From Clostridia bacterium (GTDB taxonomy: Bacteria > Bacillota > Clostridia > Oscillospirales > CAG-272), in assembly GCA_017505785.1 (NCBI GenBank), contig JAFVOQ010000045.1:1-56086 (forward strand): DNA of 56,086 nucleotides, written 5' to 3'. Made by a program: the position numbers and the translations under genes. Of the stretch, positions 42,121-51,631 are shown one piece after another; within the stretch, counting starts at the first letter, position 1, and every line of letters starts with the position of its first letter. Below the pieces are notes generated by a model. It was not told where the DNA came from and ran no database searches. It saw only the letters and a list, made by a program, of their open reading frames with translations.

Positions 42121-44166
42121 TTATTCTTTGTTTGCGGTAATTTTTGCTGTCAGATTCCCGGGAACCACCTCGTAATCCGTAACAGTATACTCAAAGCTAC
42201 CAAAGCCCTTGGTCATCGCGCGCAGAGCAATGGGATAATCCATGATCTCTGCTTTCGGCACGATCGCATGCACTACGGTGTAGCCCTTGCGGCAATCGGA
42301 GTGATCCATACCCATTACACTGCCGCGGCGCTTATTGAGATCGCCCATTACAGTGCCGACAAGAGATTCGGGCACGGTAATATCAAGGTTGCCGATCGGC
42401 TCAAGCAAAACGGGCGCCGCCTGTTCAAGGCACTTTTTATATGCCAGCTGTGCGGCGAGGCGGAAGGAAAGCTCATCGGAGTCAACGGCATGGTAAGAGC
42501 CGTCGTAAAGATCGGCTGCAAGCTGTACCAAGGGATAACCGTAAGCACCCTTTACCATTGCATCCTGCAAGCCCTTTTCCACGGCAGGGTTAAAGTTTTT
42601 CGGCACAGCGCCGCCAACAACCGAAACGGTAAAGGTAAGCCCCTGCTCCTCTGCGGGTGCAAAACGGATCTTTACGTGGCCGTACTGACCCGAGCCACCG
42701 GTTTGCTTCTTGTGCTTGCCTTCAACGTCCACGCGCTTGGTAATACGCTCGCGGTAAGCGATCTTGGGCTCCTCCAGCTTTACCTTTACGCCAAAGCGAC
42801 TTTCAAGGCGTGCCACCAGCACCGAGAGGTGCGTGTCACCTAAGCCGGAAATGAGAACCTGCGCGGTCTCCTTATTATTTTCGTAACGAAGCGTCTGATC
42901 CTCCTCCAGCATCTTTGCAATGCTTTGGGACATCTTGCTCTCATCCTTTGCAGTAAGGGGAAGGATCGCCTTGGTCATATAAGGCGTGGGATAGCTCATC
43001 TGGCTATATACCACCGTGCCGCCAAGCGAGAGCGTATCGCCCGTCTTGGTGTCGGAGAGCTTTGCAATCATACCGATATCGCCGCAGTAAAGCTCCTCAA
43101 CCTCGGTTTGGGCCTTGCCGTTCATCACGTAGAAGTGAGCAAGCTTCTCGGTAGTGCCCGTGCGTGCGTTCTTCAAAACCATATCACGCTTGAGGGTACC
43201 ACTCATGACCTTAAAGAAGGACATCTGACCAACAAACGGATCGGCAACGGTCTTATATACGAAAATAGCAGGATCGCCGTTAACGTCGATATCAAGCGTC
43301 TTGCCACCTGCAAGTGTTTCCACCTTCTTGGCGGTAAAGCGCGGGAAGGACTCAGCAATGGCATCCATCATGGCGATCACGCCCCACATCTTGGTAGCGG
43401 ATCCACAGTAAACGGGCGTAATGGTGCCGGCAATAATGCCCTCGTGGAGCGCCAGAGCCGCCTCTTCACGGGTGATCTCCTCACCGGCAAAGTATTTTTC
43501 CATCAACTCGTCGCTGGTGGAGGCAATTGCCTCATTCAAAGCATCCTTATAGCGGTTCACCATTTCCTTCATGCTGTCGGACATGGGAATCTCAAAGCGC
43601 TTGCCGGCATTGTTGTAGGTGTAAGCCGTGTTGGAAATGAGGTCGATCATTGCCATTTCGTTGCCGATATTGCAGGGCACGAACACGGGGCACACGGTGG
43701 TGCCAAATTTATCGTGCAGCTCATAGAAGGACTTTTCAAGGCTGTACTCGGAATCGTCGCACTTGTTTACAAAGAACACGCGCGGCACGCCGGCTGCCTC
43801 TGCCGCATTCCAAGCAAGCTCTGTGCCTACCTCAATGCCACTCTTGCCGTCCACTACGATCACGGCGGAGCCGGCAACGCGCAGTGCCTGCCCTACCTCG
43901 CCCGCAAAGTCGGGATCACCGGGGGTGTCAATAAGATTGATCTTTATATTTTTCCATTCTACGTGCGCCAACGTTGAGGAAATAGAAATACCGCGCTTTT
44001 GCTCCTCGGGATCAAAGTCACAAACGGTATTGCCGTCAGCAATTTTTCCAAGACGGTCAGTCTTGCCGGAAAGATAAAGCATTGCTTCGGCAAGAGATGT
44101 TTTACCGCATTCGCCGTGACCGAGCAACGCGAGATTACGAATTGATTTTGTGTCAAAGGTTGCCAT
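42121..44166 (-). CDS. Elongation factor G paralogue
   Basis: A 681-aa translational GTPase with all EF-G domains: G1 GHGECGKTS (16-24), switch 1 RGISISST, G3 DTPGDPDF (81-87), G4 NKCD (134-137), then domains II-V with GGSGQYGHVKIRF and RRGSVMGMD. In true EF-G, G3 reads DTPGH and the His acts in GTP hydrolysis; here the residue is Asp84. It therefore is a paralogue, not the main EF-G, and its role (recycling, starvation or ribosome protection) cannot be read. A consensus promoter and GGAGG precede it. Main fusA is not in the window. Confidence 0.88.
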   Translation of the reverse strand: MATFDTKSIRNLALLGHGECGKTSLAEAMLYLSGKTDRLGKIADGNTVCDFDPEEQKRGISISSTLAHVEWKNIKINLIDTPGDPDFAGEVGQALRVAGSAVIVVDGKSGIEVGTELAWNAAEAAGVPRVFFVNKCDDSEYSLEKSFYELHDKFGTTVCPVFVPCNIGNEMAMIDLISNTAYTYNNAGKRFEIPMSDSMKEMVNRYKDALNEAIASTSDELMEKYFAGEEITREEAALALHEGIIAGTITPVYCGSATKMWGVIAMMDAIAESFPRFTAKKVETLAGGKTLDIDVNGDPAIFVYKTVADPFVGQMSFFKVMSGTLKRDMVLKNARTGTTEKLAHFYVMNGKAQTEVEELYCGDIGMIAKLSDTKTGDTLSLGGTVVYSQMSYPTPYMTKAILPLTAKDESKMSQSIAKMLEEDQTLRYENNKETAQVLISGLGDTHLSVLVARLESRFGVKVKLEEPKIAYRERITKRVDVEGKHKKQTGGSGQYGHVKIRFAPAEEQGLTFTVSVVGGAVPKNFNPAVEKGLQDAMVKGAYGYPLVQLAADLYDGSYHAVDSDELSFRLAAQLAYKKCLEQAAPVLLEPIGNLDITVPESLVGTVMGDLNKRRGSVMGMDHSDCRKGYTVVHAIVPKAEIMDYPIALRAMTKGFGSFEYTVTDYEVVPGNLTAKITANKE

Positions 44167-44244
44167 AGTGAGTTTCCTCCTTGAAACGCCAGTCTTGTGC
44201 GTTAATAAATATGTATGTGCGTTATTTTATACGCCATTAAATTC

Positions 44245-44273
44245 ATTATATCTAAAAAATATCCATTTTTCAA
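44245..44273 (-). promoter_or_regulatory. Sigma-A promoter of the EF-G paralogue
   Basis: TTGAAA (44268-44273) and TATAAT (44245-44250), 17-nt spacer, minus strand. Confidence 0.8.
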
Positions 44274-44361
44274 GAGAATTTTGCTGTATTTTTCACATCG
44301 AATGTAGAAATTTTCATTCATTCTTTGTGCAAAAGCAACAAAATTTTAGCAGTTTAAAGCA

Positions 44362-44395
44362 AAAAAGCAGCCAAATGGAGGTTTTGGCTGCTTTT
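44362..44395 (-). terminator. Terminator after tatD
   Basis: AAAGCAGCCAAA pairs with TTTGGCTGCTTT; six T residues follow on the minus strand. Confidence 0.8.
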
Positions 44396-45188
44396 ATAGC
44401 TTTATATCAAACAGCCTTTCGGCGTTCTCACGGGTGATGCGAATGAGGTCGTCGGTGGAAATCCCCTTCACGGCGGCGACGGCTTCTGCTGTGTAGCGCA
44501 TGAAGCCCGAATGGTTCATTTTGCCGCGGTGCGGAACGGGTGCAAGATAAGGTGCATCGGTTTCAATAAGGATGCGGTCAAGCGGCACTGCTGCCACAGC
44601 CTCGCGTACCTTAGGCGCGTTCTTAAACGTCACCACGCCCGAAAAGGAGATATACCAGCCGCGGCGCACAAGATCCTTTGCCATTTCAGCCGATCCGCTA
44701 TAGCTGTGAAACACACCTGTGAGCCCCGGGTGGCGGCACACAGCATCAAAGCAGTCGCCATGGGCTTCCCTGTCGTGGATCACAACAGGCATGCCGTATT
44801 TTTCCGCAAGCGAAAGCTGCTTCTCAAAAAAATATGCCTGCTTTTCCCTATCGGTGTCCTCATAATGATAGTCAAGACCGATCTCACCGAGCGCGACGAT
44901 CTTTTTTTCCTTTGCGTTTTGTAGCAGCTCCTCTATTTCGGTGAGTGCCGTGTCAATATCCGCAATACACTGTCCGTCGCCCGGGTGGATCCCAACGGTT
45001 GCGTACATGCCCTGCCATTTCGCCGCTTCACGAACAACAAGGCGGGAATTTTCAGGATCCGTGCCGATATTTACAATGCCGCACACGTCAGCGGCAAACA
45101 GGCTTTGCAGTAAAGCATCTGCGCCGCCCATTTCTCGCGCAAAGCGATCATCGTAATAATGCGCGTGTGAATCAAACATTTTTTCCAT
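44394..45188 (-). CDS. tatD: TatD-family deoxyribonuclease
   Basis: A 264-aa TIM-barrel metallohydrolase with metal ligands in FDSHAHYYD, a second in GEIGLDYHYEDTDRE, VIHDREAHGD, GVFHSYSG and ILIETDAPYLAP. TatD proteins are 3'-5' nucleases or quality-control hydrolases. It overlaps the upstream membrane protein gene by 17 nt and follows metG, as in many Firmicutes (metG-tatD). GGAG lies ahead of the ATG. Confidence 0.94.
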   Translation of the reverse strand: MEKMFDSHAHYYDDRFAREMGGADALLQSLFAADVCGIVNIGTDPENSRLVVREAAKWQGMYATVGIHPGDGQCIADIDTALTEIEELLQNAKEKKIVALGEIGLDYHYEDTDREKQAYFFEKQLSLAEKYGMPVVIHDREAHGDCFDAVCRHPGLTGVFHSYSGSAEMAKDLVRRGWYISFSGVVTFKNAPKVREAVAAVPLDRILIETDAPYLAPVPHRGKMNHSGFMRYTAEAVAAVKGISTDDLIRITRENAERLFDIKL

Positions 45189-45579
45189 TGCTTTGTTTTC
45201 TCCGTTTTATATAAAGCTCTAACAGTCTTCTTGCAAAAAGAACGCCAAAGCACACGCCCCACCACTTAAAAAACCAGTCAAGGGCGATGATGCCGTTCCA
45301 GTTTATTCTACCGTAATGCCAAAAGCGATGATTGAAGCAAAAAAGAGCAACAGAGCCCACTATCAGCTCAAGTAACGTGGTAAGCGCAGCACCAATAAAT
45401 GCATTGAATATAATAGGTACTTTTTTATCATACAGTGCCATAACGGTAACACAAACGATTCCCGCCATGGGTGCCATTAAAAAAGACGCTTCGCCATGCT
45501 TCATAAAAATGCGCCAAACGACCTCCACAAAAAAGTAGAAAATGCCACCGCAAGCAAAGCGCAAAATATGCTTTTTCAT
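45172..45579 (-). CDS. Small polytopic membrane protein, CmpB-like
   Basis: The 135-aa protein has four hydrophobic segments (about 5-25, 35-55, 60-85, 100-122) and HRFWHYGRINWNGIIALDWFFKWW (cited in part: FWHYGRINWNGII), a Trp/Tyr-rich block recalling the putative ABC transporter permease CmpB family. That resemblance is weak. AGGAG precedes the ATG, and it overlaps tatD, so it belongs to the same transcript. Function unknown. Confidence 0.6.
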   Translation of the reverse strand: MKKHILRFACGGIFYFFVEVVWRIFMKHGEASFLMAPMAGIVCVTVMALYDKKVPIIFNAFIGAALTTLLELIVGSVALFCFNHRFWHYGRINWNGIIALDWFFKWWGVCFGVLFARRLLELYIKRRKQSNGKNV

Positions 45580-45596
45580 ATCAGCTCCTAAAAATG

Positions 45597-45620
45597 ACGG
45601 GGGAGAGTGCTCTCCCCCGT
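45597..45620 (-). terminator. Terminator after metG
   Basis: ACGGGGGAGAG pairs exactly with CTCTCCCCCGT over a two-base centre; on the minus strand CATTTTTAGG follows. Confidence 0.8.
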
Positions 45621-45626
45621 ATTATT

Positions 45627-47609
45627 TTACCGAACACGCTCGCCAAGAGGCGTTTCGGGATCAAGGAACACCACACGAACCTGCTCCTCGCCGCTGGCAA
45701 GGATCATGCCCTGCGATTCAATGCCGCAAAGCGTTGCGGGCTTCAGATTTGCCACCACGATGATCTTCTTACCGATCAGTGCCTCAGGCTCATAGAATTT
45801 GGCAATCCCGGACACTACCTGACGCTTTTCATAGCCAAGGTCAAGCTGTAATTTCAGCAGCTTTTTCGCCTTCGGCACCTTTTCGCACGCTACAATCTTA
45901 GCGGTACGCAGCTCCACACCCATAAAGTCCTCGATACCAATCGGAGCGACAGGCTCGGGCTTCTCCACGGGTGCCGCCGCCTTTTCAGCGGCGAGTGCTG
46001 CCGCCTCGCGCTTTTTGATGATCTCATCGATCACCTTTTCATCAATACGGGCAAACAGCGGATATGCCGTGCCAAGCGGTCTTTCGGCAACAAGTGCGCC
46101 AAACTGTGAAACGCTCTCAAACGCCTTTACCTCACTGCCGATCTGCGAGAAGATCGCATCTGCCGTGGAGGGGATAAAGGGCGTGAGCAATACGGCAGCT
46201 ACACGAATGCACTCAAGAAGATTATAAAGAACCATACCAAGGCGCGCTTTCTTGCTCTCGTCCTTGGCAAGTGCCCAGGGCATGGTTTCATCAATATACT
46301 TATTGGCACGACGCAGCATATTGAACACCGCTTCAGCGGCATCGGCGATATGATAATCGTCCATGAGTGCCTTATACTTTGCCGTTGCTTCGGCAACGGT
46401 TGCCTTCAGCTCGGTGTCCGTCCCCTCCTCACCTGCAGGAGCAGGCACAACACCGCCAAAGTATTTCACCGTCATCGCGTGCGTACGGCTTACAAGATTG
46501 CCAAGATTATTGGCAAGGTCGGTATTATAGCGCGTCAGCACATTTGTGTAGCAAATTCTGCCGTCCTGATCGTAGGGCATTTCGGAAAGGGCAAAATAGC
46601 GCACGCCGTCAACGCCAAAGGTTTCGGCAAGCTCGTCCGCATAGATTACATTGCCACGGGATTTCGACATCTTGATCTCCGCACCCTCGTTCCCCTTCTT
46701 CTCCTCTGCGGCGTTAAACCACGGGTGACCAAACACCTTTTTGGGCAGCGGAAGCCCCAAAGCCATGAGGAAAATGGGCCAATAGATCGTGTGGAAGCGC
46801 AAGATATCCTTGCCGATCACGTGCACGTCGCAGGGCCAGTACTTTTTAAAGTGCTCCGATTGCTCCTCAAAGCTCTTGTCGGGATCGTAGCCGAGTGCCG
46901 TAATATAGTTGGTCAGCGCATCAAACCACACGTAGATCACGTGGCGCGTATCAAAGGTCACAGGGATGCCCCATTTAAACGAGGTGCGGGATAAGCAAAG
47001 ATCCTGCAATCCACCCTCAACGCGCAGGAAATTATTTACCATTTCCTTTTTACGAGATTCGGGCTGAATAAAAGAAGGATTGCTATCGATATGTGCAAGC
47101 AGACGGTCGACATACTTGCTCATCTTAAAGAAATAGGCTTCTTCCCTTGCCTGCTCAACGGGGCGACCGCAATCGGGACACTTACCGTCAACAACCTGCG
47201 TTTCGGTAAAGAAGGATTCGCAGGGCGTGCAGTACCAGCCCTCGTAATGTCCCTTGTAAATATCGCCCTGCTCGTAGAATTTCTTGAATATTTTTTGTAC
47301 CGCCGCGCAGTGTGTGTCGTCAGTGGTACGAATGAAATAATCGTAGCTTGTGTTCATCTTATCCCAGATACCGCGAATTTCGCCCGCTACGTTATCTACG
47401 TATTTTTGCGGAGTGATGCCTGCTTCATTCGCAAGATTTTCAATTTTCTGACCGTGCTCGTCAGTACCCGTGCAGAAAAACACGTCAAAGCCCTGTTGGC
47501 GCTTATAACGCGCATATGCATCTGCCATAATGACCTCATAGGTGTTGCCGAAATGTGGCTTGCGAGATGCATAAGCAATGGCTGTTGTGAGATAAAATTT
47601 TTCCTTCAT
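45627..47609 (-). CDS. metG: Methionyl-tRNA synthetase
   Basis: The 660-aa class I enzyme charges tRNA-Met. It has the HIGH-equivalent HFGN (KPHFGNTYEV), a zinc knuckle CTPC...CPDC, and KMSKSRGNVI, then a helical anticodon domain. Residues about 555-660 form the EMAP/tRNA-binding appendix (GIEDFMGVELRTAKIVACEK) that dimerises the enzyme. Start ATG at 47609 has AAGGAGGA in front and overlaps the upstream stop by ATGA. Most related metG genes lie beside tatD, as here. Confidence 0.96.
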   Translation of the reverse strand: MKEKFYLTTAIAYASRKPHFGNTYEVIMADAYARYKRQQGFDVFFCTGTDEHGQKIENLANEAGITPQKYVDNVAGEIRGIWDKMNTSYDYFIRTTDDTHCAAVQKIFKKFYEQGDIYKGHYEGWYCTPCESFFTETQVVDGKCPDCGRPVEQAREEAYFFKMSKYVDRLLAHIDSNPSFIQPESRKKEMVNNFLRVEGGLQDLCLSRTSFKWGIPVTFDTRHVIYVWFDALTNYITALGYDPDKSFEEQSEHFKKYWPCDVHVIGKDILRFHTIYWPIFLMALGLPLPKKVFGHPWFNAAEEKKGNEGAEIKMSKSRGNVIYADELAETFGVDGVRYFALSEMPYDQDGRICYTNVLTRYNTDLANNLGNLVSRTHAMTVKYFGGVVPAPAGEEGTDTELKATVAEATAKYKALMDDYHIADAAEAVFNMLRRANKYIDETMPWALAKDESKKARLGMVLYNLLECIRVAAVLLTPFIPSTADAIFSQIGSEVKAFESVSQFGALVAERPLGTAYPLFARIDEKVIDEIIKKREAAALAAEKAAAPVEKPEPVAPIGIEDFMGVELRTAKIVACEKVPKAKKLLKLQLDLGYEKRQVVSGIAKFYEPEALIGKKIIVVANLKPATLCGIESQGMILASGEEQVRVVFLDPETPLGERVR

Positions 47610-48460
47610 ACCGTTTCCTCCTTCATCCCGCAAGAGCCGAAGCCTGAGCCATTCCCCTCACAGGAGCAAAGCGCCATGGAAAGGCGCATATAAGATAAAT
47701 TATAAAAATGTGAGAACCACAAAACAAACAAAACGCCGACCGTAAGGAGCGAGAGCAAAAGCCAAAGCAAGGATTTCAGCGAAAAAACAAATACTTGCAT
47801 CAAATGATGCTTCCCCGCCCTGATAGCCAATGCAAAAGCCGCGCGCAATCGCAACTGCTCATTGCCGACCGCCACAGCCGCAAAGGCAAGATACGTGCCC
47901 CCAGCAAAAAGCACCGCAACCGATAGCACAAGCGCAATTAAAATCAGAATTATAAACAGCAGAACTGCAACAGGAGCACTGAAATAAACCCAAAGCACTG
48001 CATCGTATAAATTGACCGCACCCGCAAACAAGCCGATCACCGCCGCCACGGGCAGTGCCAAAAGCAGAGTTGCGACCGTCCCTATGCGCCAAGCGCGTGC
48101 GTAGCGAGAAAATGACGTAAAATAGTAAAAAACATCTTTGGAGCTCGGTTCAATTCCCTGCCATAACAGCCCTGCCATACGAAGCTTGGCAAGCCATAAA
48201 GGCATAAAGGCGGAAAGGAACAGTATAAGACCAACTACGATCAATATGATCTTGGCGATCGTCGCAGCAAGCACCGTGGTAACAAGCGATCCGCAAACGT
48301 ATGCCGCAAATTCGATCAAACAATAAGTGGCGGCGGCAATCAGCAAACAAAACAAAAATGCAAAAGTAAGGCTCGGCAGAGTACTTCTTTTTTGCATAAG
48401 CAAGGAGGTATCTTTCCAAATGGCCTTTGTGCACGGTGTTTTCTCTTTTTGCACGTGCAT
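47606..48460 (-). CDS. Polytopic membrane protein of unknown function
   Basis: I do not recognise the family with confidence; the layout resembles DUF975-type proteins. The 284-aa product has a short cytosolic N-terminus (HVQKEKTPCTKAIWKD) and about six helices, with a Gly/Ala-rich core (LALPVAAVIGLFAGAV). It ends with Cys-rich CSCEGNGSGFGSCG just before the stop. The ATG at 48460 has GGAG only three bases before it. It is coupled to metG through ATGA and carries its own sigma-A promoter. Confidence 0.65.
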   Translation of the reverse strand: MHVQKEKTPCTKAIWKDTSLLMQKRSTLPSLTFAFLFCLLIAAATYCLIEFAAYVCGSLVTTVLAATIAKIILIVVGLILFLSAFMPLWLAKLRMAGLLWQGIEPSSKDVFYYFTSFSRYARAWRIGTVATLLLALPVAAVIGLFAGAVNLYDAVLWVYFSAPVAVLLFIILILIALVLSVAVLFAGGTYLAFAAVAVGNEQLRLRAAFALAIRAGKHHLMQVFVFSLKSLLWLLLSLLTVGVLFVLWFSHFYNLSYMRLSMALCSCEGNGSGFGSCGMKEETV

Positions 48461-48498
48461 GATCTCCACCACACCCCCAATTTTAAAAGTATAAAAGT

Positions 48499-48527
48499 AT
48501 TTTACCATATTTTTGTTTTGTTTACAA
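48499..48527 (-). promoter_or_regulatory. Sigma-A promoter of the membrane protein-metG-tatD unit
   Basis: TTGTAA (48522-48527) and TAAAAT (48499-48504), 17-nt spacer, minus strand. Confidence 0.65.
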
Positions 48528-48717
48528 GTGTCATAACACAAAAAAGAGAATTTTTTAGCAAAGTCTGCAAGCAGCAACATTTTATTATGACTTTAACTAC
48601 TGTGCATTTTATAGACAAGAATCAAAACACAATGCTTATAATTGATCCTCGCCGAACTTTTCTATCATTAGATTGTATGAAAAACACAAAAATGCATCTT
48701 TTTAGCATTATTTTACC

Positions 48718-48746
48718 TTTACATCTCGCATTGACAGTGCTATAAT
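48718..48746 (+). promoter_or_regulatory. Sigma-A promoter of the phosphoesterase pair
   Basis: TTTACA (48718-48723) and TATAAT (48741-48746) with a 17-nt spacer; AAGGAG follows before the start codon. Confidence 0.75.
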
Positions 48747-48782
48747 GACGCTACATTATAATAAGAGCAAGGAGTGCTACGA

Positions 48783-49694
48783 ATGAAATTTTTATTGTTT
48801 GCAGATCTACATTACGCGCCCAAACAATTTTTGAGTGGCTCTTTTGAGATCTTAAAAGAAATGCAGGAAGCCGCAGAGCGTGAGAACTGCGATTTTATCA
48901 TTCACGCAGGCGACTTTTGTCACGGTCCATCAAAAGTGATGGATTTTGTAGAAGAATATAACAATTTTCATATCCCCTCTTACCACTGTCTTGGCAACCA
49001 CGATTCGGATAATACCCCGTTTGAAGAAACGGTAGCACTTTATAAAATGCCCAACGAGTATTATTACTTTGACTGCAAGGGCTACCGTATGATCGTCCTC
49101 AACCCCAACTATTATAACGTTGACGGCGAATACATCAATTTTTCAATGCGTAATTATTTCAAGAACGGCCCCGCGCGCGACTGGATCCCCCCGCAGCAGC
49201 TGGCATGGCTGAAGGAAACCATTGAAACCTCCCCCTACCCTTGCCTTATTATCAGCCACGAAAGCTTCGAGCGAGCAAACGGCGTACAAAACCGCGCTGA
49301 CGTACTCAAGATCATCAACGATGCAAATGCAAAAAAGCCGCACAGCGTCCTTATGTGTATGAACGGGCACTACCACCGCGACTATATCCGTATTCTTGAC
49401 AGTGTGTGCTACTTTGATGTCAACTCGGTTTTAATGGATTGGGTACAAGGCGTTACACACGATAAATATCCTGTCGAACTTTGTGAGGAATACAAATCTC
49501 TCAATCACACCGTGATCTACAACGACCCGCTTTACTGCATCGTTGAGCTTGACGGCTCCACCATTAATATTAAAGGTAAGGAAAGCTCGATGTACCTGGG
49601 GATTACCCGTGAGGATGTAGGCGGCACTCCCTTTGACAAAGCAGGACGCCCCGTTGTGCCGAAGATCCAGAGTGGTAAGATCACACTTGGCTAA
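48783..49694 (+). CDS. Calcineurin-like metallophosphoesterase (copy 1)
   Basis: The 303-aa protein has the metallophosphoesterase motifs in order: Asp8-x-His10 (FADLHYAP), Asp44 (HAGDF), Asn72-His73 (GNHD), His in ISHES, and NGHYHRD. These bind two metals for hydrolysis of a phosphoester; the substrate is unknown. It is unlike classical CpdA. It shares a transcript with copy 2, which follows after 19 nt and is very similar throughout. AAGGAG is eight bases before the ATG. Confidence 0.88.
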   Translation: MKFLLFADLHYAPKQFLSGSFEILKEMQEAAERENCDFIIHAGDFCHGPSKVMDFVEEYNNFHIPSYHCLGNHDSDNTPFEETVALYKMPNEYYYFDCKGYRMIVLNPNYYNVDGEYINFSMRNYFKNGPARDWIPPQQLAWLKETIETSPYPCLIISHESFERANGVQNRADVLKIINDANAKKPHSVLMCMNGHYHRDYIRILDSVCYFDVNSVLMDWVQGVTHDKYPVELCEEYKSLNHTVIYNDPLYCIVELDGSTINIKGKESSMYLGITREDVGGTPFDKAGRPVVPKIQSGKITLG

Positions 49695-49713
49695 TGGAAA
49701 AGGAGAACAAGAG

Positions 49714-50628
49714 ATGAAATTTTTACTGTTTGCAGACTTTCACTACGCGCCGCACAAATTTCTCAGCGGCGAATTTGCGGAGCTGAAGGAAATTCAAGAA
49801 ACTGCTGAGCGCGAGAACTGCGACTTTATCATTCACGCGGGCGATTTTTGCAACAATCCCAAGCATTATAAAGAATTTGTAGATGCATACAACGACTTCC
49901 ACATTCCCTCTTACCATTGTATCGGCAACCACGAGTCGGGTAGCAACACGTTTGCAGAAACTCTTGCGGTATACAAAATGGACTCCCCTTACTATTATTT
50001 TGATTGCAAGGGTTACCGTATGATCGTTCTTGACCCGAACTATTATAGGGACGGCGAGAATTTCATCCACTATGAATTCACCAATTACCACGCGCCCGGT
50101 GTATCTCGCGATTGGGTGCCGCAGGATCAGCTTGATTGGCTAAAGGAAACCATTGACAGTTCTCCCTACCCTTGTCTTATCATCAGTCACGAGAGCTTTG
50201 AGCGCCCCGACGGCGTGAAAAACCGCGCGGATGTGTTAAAGATCATCAATGATGCCAATGCCAAAACACCGCACAAGGTTCTTATGTGCATCAACGGTCA
50301 TCATCACCGCGATCATATCCGCATCCTTGACGGCGTATGCTACTTTGATGTAAACTCCACCAAGATCGACTGGGTACAGGGTGTAACGCACCACGACTGT
50401 TACCCTGCTGACCTGCTCGCTAAGTACAGAGCCCTTGGACACACCGTAGTATATACCGATCCCCTTTACTGCGTGGTAGAGCTTACCGGCACCACCATTG
50501 AAATTAAGGGGCGCGAAAGCAGCATGTTTATGGGCGTCACCCGCGAGGATGTAGGCGGCACACCCTTTGATAAAGCAGGCCGCCCCGTAGTACCGAAAAT
50601 TCAGAGTGCGAAAATCACGCTCGGCTAA
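49714..50628 (+). CDS. Calcineurin-like metallophosphoesterase (copy 2)
   Basis: The 304-aa paralogue of the preceding gene keeps every metal motif (FADFHYAP, HAGDF, GNHES, ISHES, NGHHHRD) and most intervening sequence, with the last 30 residues (GGTPFDKAGRPVVPKIQS) nearly identical. The GNH motif ends in Glu rather than Asp. ATG at 49714 follows AAAAGGAGAAC. The pair clearly arose by tandem duplication and then diverged, mostly in residues 45-60 and 95-125, which may set the substrate. A palindromic terminator follows. Confidence 0.88.
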   Translation: MKFLLFADFHYAPHKFLSGEFAELKEIQETAERENCDFIIHAGDFCNNPKHYKEFVDAYNDFHIPSYHCIGNHESGSNTFAETLAVYKMDSPYYYFDCKGYRMIVLDPNYYRDGENFIHYEFTNYHAPGVSRDWVPQDQLDWLKETIDSSPYPCLIISHESFERPDGVKNRADVLKIINDANAKTPHKVLMCINGHHHRDHIRILDGVCYFDVNSTKIDWVQGVTHHDCYPADLLAKYRALGHTVVYTDPLYCVVELTGTTIEIKGRESSMFMGVTREDVGGTPFDKAGRPVVPKIQSAKITLG

Positions 50629-50633
50629 AATTA

Positions 50634-50673
50634 CAGAGGGTGAACAAATGCAAATGCATTTGTTCACCCTCTG
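50634..50673. terminator. Bidirectional terminator between phosphoesterase 2 and metA
   Basis: A stem of about 19 bp (arms CAGAGGGTGAACAAATGCA and complement) sits between convergent genes, with ATTTTATTT on the plus strand. Confidence 0.8.
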
Positions 50674-50676
50674 ATT

Positions 50677-51594
50677 TTATTTGATTTGCGTAATATCGTA
50701 AGGTGTGGTCTGGTAAACAAAATAGTTGAGCCAGTTGGAATAAAAGAGATTGGCACAGCTGCGCCAACGCACCGGCGGCTCTTTTGTTTCATCGTCATTC
50801 GGGAAATAGTTTTTCGGAATAGCAATGGGGAGCCCCTTTTCCTTGTCACGCAAATACTCTTTTTTCAGCGTATCAGCATCGTATTCCGAGTGGCCCGTCA
50901 CAAAGATCTGCCTGCCGCGCTCAGTCGCTACGGCAAAAACACCTGCCTCGTCGGAGCTGCAAAGCACCTTAAGATCCTTAACTGCTTCAATATCCTCACG
51001 CAAAACCGTTGTGTGGCGAGAATGCGGCACCAAAAAGGTATCGTCAAAGCCGCGGAATAAAATAGAACGCTTGTGATCGAGCTTGTGCTCAAACACGCCA
51101 AAAAGCTTTTCTGAGAGGGTGTGCTTTTTGATACCGTAGTGATAATAAAGTCCTGCCTGCGCGCCCCAACAAATATAAAGCGTGCTTGTAACGTGCGTTT
51201 TGCTCCACTCCATGATCTCGCAAAGCTCCTGCCAGTACTCAACCTCTTCAAACTCCATATGCTCAACGGGCGCACCCGTGATGATCATACCGTCAAAGTT
51301 TTGATCCTTGATATCATCAAAAACCTTGTAAAAGGAGAGCATATGCTCGGCGGCTGTATGTGTGGATCGATGCGTTGCCGTTTGTAAAAGCTCGAGCTCT
51401 ACTTGCAAGGGCGTGTTACCGATCAGACGTGCGATCTGCGTTTCGGTTTCGATCTTTTTCGGCATCAAATTGAGCATCACGATCCGCAAGGGACGAATAT
51501 CCTGCGTGATCGCGCGATTTTCGGTAATGACAAAGATATTTTCCTCATGCAACGTTTTGGTTGCGGGCAAGGAATTGGGAATTTTGATCGGCAT
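50677..51594 (-). CDS. metA: Homoserine O-acetyltransferase (MetA family)
   Basis: MetA acylates homoserine, the first committed step to methionine. The 305-aa protein keeps catalytic Cys142 (YICWGAQAG), His235 and Glu237 (TGHSEYD), exactly at E. coli numbering. Residue 111, in [10 protein letters not shown], is Glu; published work shows Glu111 gives acetyl-CoA use and Gly111 succinyl-CoA use, so this is predicted to make O-acetylhomoserine. That fits metY just upstream, which needs this product. ATG at 51594 follows GGGAGG; a GTG three codons earlier is in the ribosome binding region. Confidence 0.94.
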   Translation of the reverse strand: MPIKIPNSLPATKTLHEENIFVITENRAITQDIRPLRIVMLNLMPKKIETETQIARLIGNTPLQVELELLQTATHRSTHTAAEHMLSFYKVFDDIKDQNFDGMIITGAPVEHMEFEEVEYWQELCEIMEWSKTHVTSTLYICWGAQAGLYYHYGIKKHTLSEKLFGVFEHKLDHKRSILFRGFDDTFLVPHSRHTTVLREDIEAVKDLKVLCSSDEAGVFAVATERGRQIFVTGHSEYDADTLKKEYLRDKEKGLPIAIPKNYFPNDDETKEPPVRWRSCANLFYSNWLNYFVYQTTPYDITQIK

Positions 51595-51631
51595 TTCTTT
51601 CACCTCCCTTTTGGAACTATTACATCAATTT

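Larger units (their letters stand above)
48461..48782. other. Divergent intergenic region with two promoters
   Basis: This 322-nt gap holds the promoter of the minus-strand membrane protein (48499-48527) and the promoter of the plus-strand phosphoesterases (48718-48746). The AT-rich middle shows no RNA gene, no supported small gene and no clear repeat. Confidence 0.6.

Noticed and set aside
42925-43977. Open frame (350 codons) antisense to the EF-G paralogue
   Set aside because: His/Gly-rich reading with no motif and no start signals; shadow.
48392-48745. 117-codon plus-strand frame over the intergenic region
   Set aside because: It crosses both divergent promoters, overlaps the membrane protein gene and has no ribosome binding site.
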